Below, piece by piece: positions 11,401 to 23,253 of a stretch of 64,000 nt of DNA. The stretch covers positions 19,419,560 to 19,483,559 of the forward strand of contig NC_135177.1 in assembly GCF_041146795.1 (NCBI RefSeq). Direction: 5' to 3'. The notes beneath the pieces were generated by a model. That model had not been told where the DNA came from and searched no databases. It worked only from the letters and a program-made list of their open reading frames with translations. Both the position numbers and the translations under genes were made by a program. Within the stretch, counting starts at the first letter, position 1. The number at the start of each line of letters is the position of its first letter. This stretch comes from Maylandia zebra. Its lineage: Eukaryota; Chordata; Actinopteri; Cichliformes; Cichlidae.

Positions 11401-14400
11401 CTAATAATATGTACTTAAAGTCAAAGTTTTTTAATTATGCTAGAATATTGGAAGACAATCAACTTTTACTGTTTTCCGCATATTAATTATTCTGAAATAG
11501 AGACGGTGACCCTAACTGTACAGAAGCACTAAACAGCTGACAATCTAACAGACATCATTGGCCTGAGCTGTCATGTACAGTGAGTCTGATCCTTTGCTGT
11601 GAGAGTCTGACAAGCATGTTTCTGGTCAGTTTGGAAGAAATAATATCACAATGTTGATCTTTTTTCCAATATTCCTTCTCTTTTACAACAAACTGTGATC
11701 AAAGCTACTTATGTTCACAGCATGTAATAATACTGACAGTCCAGGGCACTGTGGTCTGTTGAGCTAGGGTTAGGGTTAGCAATTCAGACATATGTAATCA
11801 ATATTAAACGTCTCTGACGTGGGCCACTGTCTGCAGTGTTGGGAAATCCATACCAGGCTGGAACGAGTCAAGGTAGGTGAGCATCCACAAGAAGACACAG
11901 CAGATGCATCCTACTAATACTGACAGGACCAGGAGACTCCAGAAACCGAGCATGTTCTCTTCAGTGCCATCCTCGCCTGTCACCCTCTCTGCCCGCAGCT
12001 CTTTGAGTATGGGGTAGATAAGGGCGCAGAGAAACCCTTATTACTAATTCGTATTATAATTCAATTTTCATGAAATATTCATATTCAGTATCGGTCCTTT
12101 TATATTATAACCACGTATCCACCCAGGCTCATGGTGGGGCAGGGCTCTGTCCTGGGATGCTTGAGTACAAGGTAATGTACACCTGACCAGGTATCCAGTC
12201 TGTCAGAATTGTTTTCAATATTTGGTTCAAAAACACGAGTGACAACAAAAATCCAACTAGGATTCTTGCATATGATGAATGAAGTCTGTCTTTGACTGTA
12301 TTGTCCAGCTGATCCATCAAACCCCCAGCAGGTGAACCTTATTCATGACATAACACGGCAACAATGTAAAAAATTAAACAGCAACAGTCTAAATGTAAAG
12401 TGCATTCTAAACTCCTCTTCAATAAATCATATGCAAAGAGTCATTCAGGACTGTAAAACGTGAACTACAGAACCCAGAGTCTTCATCATTAAATCTCTGG
12501 TTGCTTCATTTTTCTATCCTATATCAGATACTTTAAGGTTAGGTTAGGTAAAGTTGCATTCTCATGGTGAGGCAAATGCTTTATGTGTGTGTGTGCGTGT
12601 CATGAACGGCTATAAAAGGCCTATAATTAAAGAACAAAGCGGGGTTTGAGTTCGAGTTGCGGCAGACTGTCACTACTTGTAAATGGAACGCAGCCTTCCT
12701 GCGGCGGACAGCTAATAACAGGAATCGGACGCGGTCCAGCCAAGTCCACAGCAACCACCACAGCAACCGCCTAGCATGACCTTAAAAACATATTCTGTCT
12801 TCATAACTATCAAAAACATGAAATGATTTGCAAAGTGTTTAAGTGTTACAGCTGCAGAGAGCTATGGTGGTATCTTTGGAAGCTGTTTGCATAGCTAATA
12901 ATATACGATGTAACCATGGAGACAGTCAGTCACGTGAGCTAGCGGTGCACGTTTACTACAGTGAATAAGGTGATTGTGTGCACAGCGTCCACACGCTGCA
13001 GAGGGTAAAGACATTACTTCAATATTGTTTTATATTTGCCTTCTGTTGACCATCACCTCAGGTTCACCATTACAGTTTCAGCAGACAGATGCACACTGTC
13101 TAAATATGAACACAATCAAAAACTCATGTCTCAGAAATAAGCACAGCTGTTCATGTTTGTCATTAGAGTTTTATTTGTAAGAAAACTATGAACTTCATAT
13201 TGTGCATCAAACAAAAGAACATTTCACAACTCTGAGTCAACAGAAATGTCTCTAATGTAGACGTGTACAGTGTAGTGTAAGCATTAAAAGATCATAAAGG
13301 AAACACTAACATTCATGTGAAACTAATTGTAATAAAAAAATGAACAGGTGGTTTATAGATTTAAAAGAAAGAATCTGAAAACAACACTTTTTTGGTCTAA
13401 GTGATCAAAGTAGAAAACAGAACTGATGTTCAAAAACAAACCGTAGCTGCACTAATATTACACATCTCCATTGTTGTGGTGAACAGACATGTTGCTTTTA
13501 AAACCACATGCAGTGTGTGACCGTGACTGTTCACTGAGACCATGAACGCCACTTCGCTGAAGCCTTCGCCTTCTTCTTCTTCTTCTTCTAAATTGGAAGC
13601 AGAAGGAGCACGAGCTGCTTTGATCTACTGAAAGGAAAAAGCAGAACATCTGAGCTGAAACCAGTCAGCTGAAATCATTAAGACAGGAACAAATTCAATG
13701 CAGTGTCTCAGGTGGCTTAGCCTGTTACAACTGTTGATACAAGCTAAATACGGTTAACACACAGTGTCAGGGAGCTCCAGTGTGGGAACTAGTGGCTTTA
13801 GGTTTGTAGTCATTTAACTTTCATCCATTCATTCATTTAATTCAGGAGGAAGAAATGTCAGGTTGATGCAGGCTGGTTACATGCATTTGGTCCCATGCTG
13901 TCTTTAACTAAATGACTTGGTTCACTTTATGGCTGGGCTGTATGTGGGGTTATATCATGTTATTTGGGCAGGAGTACCTGTCCCCTGTTAGACTTAGAAA
14001 GTTTCTCCATAAGTAGAGTTTCTAACTCTTCTAGCACATCTGTGACTGACAGCTTTTTGGTGGCTCTTTTTACCCCACACTGGTTGTGAGTGTGTAAATA
14101 GCCCCACTAGTTCTTTTGGGTTGCAGTTAACTTGGGAGGAAGAGGTAGGTCTGCCATGACTAGATGTATAACAATTATCTGGGATACATAAATTTCATAA
14201 TGCATGCATATATCTCTATAAACCTGCCTGAGGGCTGCCATTTTTTACATTCAGTTATTTCTTTGTTGAATCTAAATAATGAATGTGTTACAGTTAAACT
14301 GACACTGATCAGTGTGAATGGCTCATTGGGACACAGAAACCTTTAAATTAAACCCATCACCTGATATCGAGTGTCAAACAATATCAAAGCTGTAAAAGCT

Positions 14401-16411
14401 CTTTACAGTCAGAATTTATAAAACTATGATTGTAAATTAATTCAAACAAGTGAGCTTTTCTCTTTGTGCTGAATATCAACACTGTGGTTTCTTAGACTGT
14501 AAGCTTTACTTTAGCACAACCACTTGTAGAAGCTGCCACTCCAAATGTCTTTTGATAACAAGAAAAAAATACCTTTTCAGTCCACGGCCTGAAGTTCTTC
14601 TCTGACATCTTCTGCCATCGGCTTTGTCTGCTGGTTTGAAGACAATAAACCACAAAAAAGATGATTTAGTCACTTTGTCTGCATCATGCAGCTCGAATGT
14701 GTCGTGTAACGATGTTGAATAGCCGTCGTTATCCCTCTGCTGTGTCAGCAGGATTGTACTGTACAGCATCTCATTGATATGTGAGGAATGCTAATGTAAA
14801 CAGACTTACATCATTAAAACATAAAGGACAGGAGATATTTAGATATTTTTATATTTATATTACATTTTATAGCTGACGGATATTACTAAATAGATAGAAT
14901 TTACTAAATAGCTGGATGAACATGAAAAATATGTCTATAATCACAAATGACCATGAGAGCCAGTAGAATTAATTCAACTGGACACTCGAAAGACGTCCTT
15001 AAATGCTCTTTAAGTGGCAGAACAGATAAACAAACAGTTAATCGCTTACTTGAGATGAAATCTGCTCAGCTACTTTGAAAACAGCTTCTAACTGGTTCCT
15101 CCTGTAACAGGATGACTGCTCAGGGGTAAGGCCATCATGCAGTCCAGCAACCTTTATGGTTCTGCTTTGATTCACCAGGAACTATTAGGGAAACCTTCCA
15201 GCGCCTCCTGTGAAAGACACAGGCATAAACACACAAACATTTATTAACATGTTCCACAGTCTTCCAGTTTGATTTTCTCATCCTGTGGACAACAACGTAC
15301 ATGGATGCAGGTTTATTGTTGACTTTTGTAAGGTTTATTTAGTGAACATATCCAGCTGCAGCTCCACTGTGATCCTGAGCTGGATAAGCACTTAAGAAAA
15401 TGTGTCAATAAATGGACATACATCAACTTACTATATTTATCCAAACAGACGGGACCAATAATGCTTCACTGAGTTAGAGACTTTAATGTCTCTTCTATGT
15501 AAGAAGATCTCGTGCTGATATACCAGCAAACTTGACAACAAAGGTTTTTCAGACTGCATGTAGCTGTCCTCTATGTCAGCTCACACATTTACATTCATGT
15601 CACACTTATTTCTGCTTTCCCATTTTATAATTATTACTTACATTTTGATTATAAACCTTGAGTTTGTAAATGATCAGATTACATAATTGGAATACAATGT
15701 ATCCAATTCAGGGTTGCGGGAGGACGAAGCCTATCCCAGCTGATACAGGACAAAGACAGGCTGCCAGTTTATTGCAGGGCTAACACAATATGTGTAACAG
15801 AAAATCCACTTAAATGTTTGATATTTCTTATAATAATCATAATTATGACTATTATTTAAAGGTTTCTTTATAAATACATTTTGATTTTTTATAACCTCTA
15901 AAATATAAACCTGAGCTGTTTCAGATTCTGACCTCTGACCTCACTGCAGCTCCCTCTTGGAAGTACGTCTGCTTCTTGTCTACCCCCAGTGTTGACCGCC
16001 TGCCCTTGATATCACGTACTGTACCTGAGGAACAAAACAGGACAAACACTTGCCTTCATTTAAGAAGTACATTCATACAGAGGTAATCTATGGAAACACA
16101 CTAGTTCAACCTTTGGGAGGAATCAGTTCCTGTGAAACATTTCTGTAAATGAACATCATGTGGAGAATGAATGAAATGAGTTCTTCAGGTGACTCAGCAG
16201 TCCCACACTGACAAATGAAATCTAGTTAAACTATTAAGCATATTTGCTCTTCTGAAATCTGTGTTAAACAACAACAAACATAAATTAGTAACAAAAATAC
16301 AGCTGAGTAGAGGCTTTACAAACCACCAGCAGCCATAATGCTAAATTTTAATCTTCAAATGTTTCTGAGCCGTCTTCAACCTGCTTTTAACACATTAAAG
16401 TCCCACAGTCA
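7288..16411. other. Core of the 11.5 kb element between its arms
   Basis: This is about 9.1 kb of AT-rich, intron-like sequence with short exon-like islands on both strands, a 15-base C run at 8044-8058, an AATAAA at 11108-11113 pointing rightward, and short TTAGGG-like repeats near 11767. No DDE transposase, zinc finger or helicase frame is visible. The only segment that I can tie to a known protein family is the minus-strand ARL6IP6-like piece at 11854-12037. Confidence 0.6.
11854..12037 (-). pseudogene. arl6ip6: ARL6IP6-like captured gene fragment
   Basis: Read on the minus strand from 12037, 61 codons are open. They include LKELRAE, then an acidic stretch, LGFWSLL, a Cys-rich hydrophobic run, and LTYLDSFQPG. 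The same order is known from ADP-ribosylation factor-like 6-interacting protein 6 (KELHAEN, LGFWTLL, a second transmembrane helix, VTYFDSFEPGM). Two hydrophobic segments fit that small multi-pass membrane protein. The fragment ends at CCTG|GTATGG, a plausible phase-1 donor after Pro-Gly, matching a likely host exon end. An in-frame TAA lies directly before the first codon and no acceptor is visible, so the 5' side is cut within an exon. The last exon of ARL6IP6 was not found nearby. Inside a TIR-flanked element this is best read as a transduplicated piece of host gene; the parental copy should lie elsewhere. Confidence 0.75.
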
Positions 16412-17228
16412 ATGCAGCCTGACTCAATCCTAGATGTTCAGCACACAGAGACACAGAGGTGCCGTTTAAAGTTTAGTGTTAACCTGAGTCACTGATCATT
16501 TGCAGTATTACAGAGTCTGGCAGTCTTTGCATGATGTCCACGTCACTGTAAGTTTCTAGCTGACTCTCAGGTGTGACAGGTGTGCCAGCAGGAAAGAGTA
16601 ATAATAACCTGCATCCTGAGGTTTGTCATGCAGGATTAAAGGAGCCAGGCTTTGTTCACACAGCTAGGATTGTATTTTACACTGACCCTGGGTCAGTATA
16701 AGTATCATACAGTTTAAACGAAGCACTGAAACTTGCACATATTTATTATAGATGCACTGAAGCTAATCGAGATATTTGCTGTCAGTCTGTGGCTGCGATT
16801 AAACACTTTACTGAAAACTTTATTAACTAGTAACTTCATCAGTCATGACAGAAGCTAATATTTCTGTGCTAACATCGTTTAACCAGTAACAGCTTTCCTC
16901 CAATATAAGCTAACGTTTACACCGTAACTTTAAGCTAGCACCATAAAGACGGTAAAACACGTAATAACATCTACAAATGCATCTTAAAGCTGTTATATTA
17001 GCACTCGGTGTATTACTAACATAACCACATTAACATTACTGACACTCGCTGACTTTTAATAGTCATTCTATAAATGCTGTCCGTTTAAATGGTCTTACCT
17101 GTACACACTGCATATCCACCGGATTCCAGCCAGAGTGGATTCTGGAGTCTTCCCACGCTCCTGTTAGTGATCCTCCATCTGGATGGATGAGAACAACCTT
17201 CTGAACAATCTAGCAGGAGATGGCCCAT
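14577..17228 (-). CDS. Putative four-exon minus-strand gene starting in the right arm (speculative)
   Basis: Proposed exons, in transcript order, are 17228-17099, 16024-15933, 15181-15050 and 14630-14577. Exon 1 is the mirror copy of the left-arm exon. The joins keep frame: phase 1 (CAG|GTAAGA to CCTCAG|GT), phase 0 (TCAGAG|GTCAGA to CCCTAATAG|TTC) and phase 0 (TCTCAA|GTAAGC to AAACCAG|CAG). Translation gives about 135 residues, with DIKGRRSTLGVDKKQTYF in exon 2, SRTIKVAGLHDGLTPEQ in exon 3 and ending EELQAVD before TGA. I recognise no family. The open frames are short enough to occur by chance, and the three consistent phases are the main support. It may be another captured gene or an element-encoded accessory protein. 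Confidence 0.25.
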
Positions 17229-17622
17229 ATCTATGGGACTGATTTGTGCTAATAACGCTAATGTATGGACTGATAACAGCCGAAGCGGGTGAATAAAGTC
17301 ACCCAGTCGCTAGCTGTGCCATTACCCAGCATACATCACTCCCTCCGTAAATGCAATAAACCATACAAAAGTATCGTTCTACCTGTTTTTCAGGTAGTTG
17401 TTTACATTATATAATTTATTGTGTTCTGTATACGTCACTACAATGTGATTTGGAAAATGTCTAAATATACCGACAACAGGCACTTCCCGGCAATCTCTTC
17501 AATCGGAGGACCCTTCACGTCAATTCCCGACGCGAGAGGGGTACCCTGCGCGTCCATAAGTGCAGCAGAGGGAGCCTGACCATGCGTCACACGTTTGACG
17601 AGTTGGGAGTGAGAACGTGTTG
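16412..17622 (-). repeat. Right terminal inverted repeat (1,211 bp)
   Basis: It is the reverse complement of 6077-7287 and the same length to the base. It ends GAGAACGTGTTG at 17622, followed by the TTGCATC direct repeat. It carries the mirror exon (ATG complement at 17226-17228, donor at 17098-17097), so transcription from this arm would run leftward into the core. Confidence 0.9.
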
Positions 17623-17629
17623 TTGCATC
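17623..17629. repeat. Right target-site duplication of the 11.5 kb element
   Basis: TTGCATC is identical to 6070-6076 and directly abuts the right inverted repeat. Confidence 0.8.
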
Positions 17630-20170
17630 AGAGGCTTTCAGACCTACATCACTGAAAAGCCTGCAGAAGTCAAATGTGGCATCTGTATCACACAAACACA
17701 AGGCCCAAGTGCACACATGTGACTCTGATGGAATACAGCCAAGCTTAGCTGACCTTAGAAAATCCCTCAGGGATTAATAAAAACAAAGGTTGTCTGTTCA
17801 GAGGCATCCTTCTAATCCACATCCTGCTAGTCAAGCCCATTTATGAGTGGATAATCATAGCATCATCCCCCAAGTTGCCTTGGAGCTATTATTCTTAATA
17901 TGATAACATAATATATATTTTTTTGCTATCGCCACTGCTTTTGAGAAAACACATTTTATCGAGCCTGTTTGTCCTTTGGCAAATTATCAGCCGAGTTATT
18001 TCAGTCACAGAAAAAGTACAGACAGTTTTCACTCACTATTTTATTTTTAAGGGACAAATCTCACTTCTGAGACACGACCATTATAGAAACACACTCATCG
18101 AGGAATATCCTGATAACACAGTAAAATGGATGTTGTTAAATAAAGCGTTCTGCGTGACTGGATTTGTCGATGACATTTAAAAGAATCCAACTAAACTTCA
18201 TTCATGCATTTTAAAAGGTCCACCTGAAAAAAGTGCAACAGGAAATCCACTTTACTATGGGGAAGGGAGGGCTGACGCTTATTGTCCAAGCCACTTCCAC
18301 CTACGCCATCACTTCTTTACTTGACCGCAGAACAGCTCCAGTACTCTCCTCCTGTGGTGTCTCAAAGGTCTCAGACACAACAATACCTCTGAAAAATAGC
18401 TCTTCCTCTGATTATAAAGGTAGAGCTCTGCATACCAGGAAATGCCCCACGGTGCATAAACCACCTCTGTTGCAATGTTAATGTCCAGGCTGCTTTATAT
18501 GCATAAAGCTAGAGGGGCTCCGCATGTATTTTTAAATGCTTTTGCTCAGGTGACCCTGCATTTCTGTGTTTGTGTATAACACATCATGTTGTACATAGCG
18601 GTTTACACATTTGCATAACAAGCCAAAGATCTCTTGTTTGATCCCAGGGGAAGACACAAATCCCTTTGGGGTTGCTTCAGGAAGGGCGTCCGGCATTTGA
18701 AAACGCTCTGCTAAATCAAACATGCGGAGCTACCCGTTGTGGCGACCCGTTGTGAATAAGGGCGCAGCCGAAAGTAGCTTCTTCCTCTATTACAACATCA
18801 TATTCATATACATTTATTTCACCATGGCAAAGTGCTATATTTGCATCCCTGTATTTATGTATTCGCTCATTTCATGCAGCTAAAGATAAAGACTCATGTT
18901 CATAAGTACACTGTAAGAACAGTATTCTACCTTGCGCTTCCTATGAGAATGTCCAAACGAGTCACGCGGGTTTCTATTTCCTCTCTCCCCTGGGAGGCAA
19001 AGAAATAGTTCAGGGGTCATCTCACTTGTTTGTGCTACATTGCTGTGCATGTGCCTGTGTGTGTTGTGTAATATGAGCATTTACTCTCATTCTGTTTTAA
19101 ATCACCTCTCTCTACTTTTTTAATTTTTTTTAATCTTCATGTAGCACACGTGTTGTAGTCTGTGTAATTACATGGTTTGTAATAAAGATGATATTACAAA
19201 TTCCTTATTCTTTTCTCTCTAAATCAGTTCTTCATATTTCATTGTTCTTTCGGGCTCATCAACTTGGTTCTGACTGGAAAATCAAGCCGTAACTAAGGCT
19301 TGTAATTATGGGACATTGTCCAAGTGGGGTAAAAACCTCCTGGTGGATCCTTCAGCAACAGTGCACCCTGCAGGTTGATTGAGAACAGAGACAAGAAATC
19401 TAGAAACCAAGAACAGTGAGAGATGCCAGGTATATAGCTGTGAACTTTCCAAAGCAATTTTCAAGGACGACAAAGACAAATACGCCGACACACAACCGAG
19501 AAAACAGGCAGAGTCACCACAGAGGTCCTCTACATATATACAAGTCAAGATCCAGTGCAAGCAAACACTCATCTGCAGACAAACAGACAGCCCTGCATAC
19601 TTCCATACACTCATCCACACTTCTCCATAGTGTTGCCATCCTGCTGGGAGTGACCGCATCACTCCCGACCTTTTCCTTTCATCCTAGATCCAATAACCAA
19701 AATGACTTTTCAACCCAGCCGCTTCAATAACACAGAGCCTAACAAGCTTTGGCTGCCTCTTTCATAAAATATGTAAAAAAAAATAAATGAAAAAAATCCC
19801 AGCACAAAACAAAAGCTGTTACAGCTATGCGACCTCTTTGAAGCTGTGTGTGTAAAAAAAATAAAATAAATAATAAAAGATATAATGAAGTGAACATTGA
19901 TGTTTTCTTTTGAACTACAAAGTGTTGAGATTCCTACTATCAAAAGAGCAAAACAGACCCGGTAGAAAGAAAAAACACTCCAAGCATTCATAGCATCATT
20001 TTTCTTTTTTCTGCTCCGCGTTTTAGTGCAGTATGCTATTCATTGATGTTTTTCTGTCCTTTTAAATGCATCTAGAGGGCGTGAATAAAACTCCCTTTTT
20101 CTGTTGCCTTTAAGCCTCCCTATTTAGTGCAAGTCTTCTGAGATAATACTACTTGATACTAAAAGGGATC
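17630..20170. other. Intergenic DNA with one SINE
   Basis: Apart from the SINE at about 18593-18779, this AT-rich stretch shows no exon chain, RNA gene or recognised protein. Overlapping open frames on both strands at 19306-19730 have no family signature. Confidence 0.5.
18593..18779 (+). mobile_element. tRNA-derived SINE (AFC/V-SINE type)
   Basis: A tRNA-like head (TAGCGGTTTACACATTTGC) has a B-box-like TTGTTTGATCCCAG at about 18635-18647. It is followed by the fish SINE body with CCCTTTGGGGTTGCTTCAGG, AGGGCGTCCGGC, AAATCAAACATGCGG, GTGGCGACCCGTTGTG and AATAAGGGCGCAGCCGAAAG. I recall this body from AFC-type SINEs of cichlids and related fish. The copy looks nearly full length and little decayed. 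Confidence 0.75.
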
Positions 20171-20178
20171 ATTTAGAG

Positions 20179-20386
20179 CAGTGGTTCTTAACCTTGTTGG
20201 AGGTACCGAACCCCACCAGCTTCATATGCGCATTCACTGAACCCCTCTTTAGTGAAAAATAAAATGTGATTTTTTTTACTGGTGCACAAAATGAGCCATG
20301 CATGTCATGGCGGAGGCTCTGCCGAACCCCTGAGACTGAGTCACTGAACCCCTAGGGTTCGATCGAACCCAGGTTAAGAACCACTG
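20179..20386. mobile_element. Non-autonomous hAT MITE (208 bp)
   Basis: Terminal inverted repeats CAGTGGTTCTTAACC and GGTTAAGAACCACTG bound a 208 bp unit with no coding capacity. An 8 bp target duplication, ATTTAGAG, is exact on both sides (20171-20178 and 20387-20394). The ends and duplication length are typical of hAT MITEs found across vertebrates. Confidence 0.9.
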
Positions 20387-20394
20387 ATTTAGAG

Positions 20395-23250
20395 TATGCT
20401 CTAAGGTTGGTAACTCAAAGGGGGTAAGAATTTTCTGTTTTGGAAACAGATGGGCTCTTAACCCTTTCACACCTATCTGACTACCAAGACCTTTATGCGG
20501 GCTCTTAGATATATAGCCAGTGTGTCCAATCTCTGTGTAATTCCTGGCTCCATTTGTTCAGCACATTTCATGGCAAGTGGGGAGGGGGTTGTTCTTGTAG
20601 ACCTGTCACTAGCAGGGTGGGTACCCGCAAAGGAAAGGCAACAACAAAGAGATGTTTAAATATGAGTTATGGTAGGCCATTTTCGCCTGCATAAGTTGAT
20701 GGGATGGCAAGAATTGACAACTAAAAGGCTTGTGAACTTTTGGTTTTGCCATCAAGGTAAACATCCTCACCCCGTGACAGATTAGTGACAATCTGTCCGT
20801 GAGGCCGAGCACACATCTCATTCATCACATTTACTGATTTAACCTCAAAGTTCTCAAAGTCTCGTATCGTGTTAGGGCAGGGACACTGTCTATAGCACCT
20901 GTCACTGGCTGTACTGAGACGCAGACAAGTGAAGAGCAACAAAACCAGACCACTCCGGCAAAATTCCTACTTAACGGACTTCAACCAAAGAATTAAAATG
21001 TCTGTAAGGAGAAAAAAGCAGGACACTGACAGAAAGCGCTGCATATTAATCTATCTTAAATACTCGAGGCAGGAGCCTTAAATTTCCCAATTTTTCATCC
21101 ACACAAGAGGCCTCTCAGAGCCATGAATGATTCATCTCTCCAACTCCTTTTAGACAAGAAGTGAAAATAAATGGAAGTAGGATCCCCCAGAGAGCCTAGG
21201 GGTCTACAGTGGGGCTGGATGAACAACACTGAGAACAGCAGGCTAAACCCACCAAAGCTCTGTATCTCTGCTACAACAGGAGCTATACTCTCCCTCTGGG
21301 TTAGAGCTCTCTTACTATAAAGAGAGAAAAATATTCCTCACACATACTTCACTCCTTATTCAGTCCTGGCCCTAGATCGGCACATTTACACACGTATAAG
21401 AGAATCTGTATGTTTTTTTTGACTGAACAAGAGTTACATTTATGATTCAGTGTATGCAGATTAAGCTTTTACTTGAAAGTGAATTAAATCTTTCCTGAGA
21501 ATGTCATGCATTGACCGGAGTTGTTGTTAATGACCTGAAACAGCAAAATAAAAAAATAATAGAAACAAGACCCTAAGAGTGCAAGTGAGGAAAAACGCAC
21601 TTTGGAGATGAAATGGATTTTGCAGGCTACGTTCAGTTTGTCTGCACGGCGTCCGGTCTTCTCAGGCACACACTGGAACAGCAGCCAAAAGCAGCGAAAT
21701 AGATAAAGGTGTGAACAAGACTCTCCATTTCATTTTCATGACAGCACACTAAGATAAAGCCCAGGGCTGTCCTCCACATTATTCTGTTTAACCTCAAAAC
21801 ACATACGGCACAAAGAGAAGAGGCTAATGAAAAACAGAACTTTCGGACAATAAAAACTATAATGTCACATCACTTAGGTTGTCGGAGGGGGGGGGGGGGG
21901 GGGGGGGGGGGGTGTCTGTTAGGTTTGTTCAATACTCAGATGATGAGACTCTTTACAGGCTTCAAGTAGGCTATGAAAACAATCTCATAAGGTGCGGCCA
22001 CAGCTGCTCATTGTGATTCCTTGGCAGATCTTTTCTGACTGTCTTCTAACATTGCGAGCATTGTTCCTAATATAATGAGGCTCACAACTCCTGAGCAGCT
22101 GGAGGATATGCCTTGTACACTGACACCTTCCATTCATGATACAATTTGTCCTAATCTTTTCAATAACCAAGACAAATAGTCCTGTTTCAAGTGAAAATGT
22201 AAGAAAGAAGTTAATAAGCTATTGACCTTAATGCTCTTGTTCTTATATGTAGCTTATGTACATTCAAGTAATATGAATCCTCTGGTAAGCCCTCACAACC
22301 TTTTGTTTAATAAAGACTGCTGATTTTAACAATGAGCCGCTGCAGAACAGAGAGCGGCACCTTCCTCTGGGCATCAACAACACCCCTCCTCCCACGAAAA
22401 CTCACTGACCCAAACCCATTTTTTCCAGTCTAAGAGAAATGTCAAGTCCAGGCCTAGAACTCGTCTCTTTGAAGGGAACATAGCAGCCAAATATAGCCCG
22501 CTCGCCTCTATGCCTCCTGACATACATCAGGCTCTACGGGTTCTGCTACCAGTGGTTAAATTTGGCACACTGTCATGTAGTCACTTACTATTAAACATCC
22601 TAACTATACAAAGAAAATTATAAGCGAGCAGTCGAGTGTACACTGTTGCCTGGTAACCTAATGCCATGTTGGGGATTCATCTTGTTATGGAACAGAAAGC
22701 ACTTACAGCCAAAGCCAATAATAGATCCTGGACCACACAAAAATAGTTTAAGGGTGTCAACAGGCATGGCCATCATGAAGCTGAGAAACATATCATGAGA
22801 GGTGTATGGTTAAGAAACACATGTCACTTGGTGTGTTTTTAGGAATTGCTTAAGTGTTTCTGTAACTGCAGTCATTGGTGAAATTACATAATTATGGTTC
22901 ATCTGTCATTATGAGTGGAATGATGGATGAAATGAGAGCTTATTTCCAAGTGTGAAATGCTGCTAAAGAAGACATTATGCTGACTGCCACTGGCGGCTGG
23001 GTAAAAATTACTAATGCTGTTTTTAAGGCTTTTTGGATCCAGCAGAATTACATAAATGTCCCCCGACTTCTGAAATATGTAAATCATGACAAACTTGTGA
23101 GGCATGTTTTACAGATTTTCTACACGTGACAGCCTCACACAGACCTACAACAGTGCCTGTTTTTGATCTAGCTTTTATACATTCAACATTAGCTCATGAC
23201 AATTAGACTACAGATCCTGCCTATCATAAAAGAAAAACATATATATATAT
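20395..23250. other. Intergenic DNA, no gene seen
   Basis: No supported exon or RNA gene was found. The notable feature is an uninterrupted 26-base G run at 21887-21912. Confidence 0.5.
21887..21912 (+). repeat. Poly-G tract (26 bases)
   Basis: Twenty-six consecutive G residues lie in otherwise AT-rich sequence. The tract can form G-quadruplexes, and its recorded length is prone to sequencing error. C runs at 8044-8058 and 30157-30178 are the same kind of tract on the other strand. Confidence 0.9.
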
Positions 23251-23253
23251 ATC

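Larger units (their letters stand above)
6077..17622. mobile_element. 11.5 kb DNA transposon-like element with 1.2 kb terminal inverted repeats carrying host sequence
   Basis: Both ends begin CAACACGTTCTCACTCCC and run as inverted repeats for 1,211 bp (6077-7287 and 16412-17622) with only a handful of substitutions noticed and equal arm lengths. A 7 bp direct repeat flanks the element. The 9.1 kb core (7288-16411) holds no recognisable transposase, so the element is probably moved in trans. On the minus strand the core contains an ARL6IP6-like coding fragment (11854-12037), and each arm holds an inward-facing exon with a splice donor. Long arms plus captured host sequence resemble Pack-MULE or other Pack-type elements. 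The 7 bp duplication does not by itself fix the superfamily (Mutator, hAT, P and Dada-like elements make 6-9 bp duplications). The near identity of the arms suggests a recent insertion or gene conversion between arms. Confidence 0.85.

Noticed and set aside
11760-11785. TTAGGG-like telomere repeat
   Set aside because: Only two units; too short to mean an interstitial telomere.
13458-13649. Minus-strand frame with a polyarginine run
   Set aside because: It comes from a TTC trinucleotide repeat; all three frames are open for a while, so openness carries no information.
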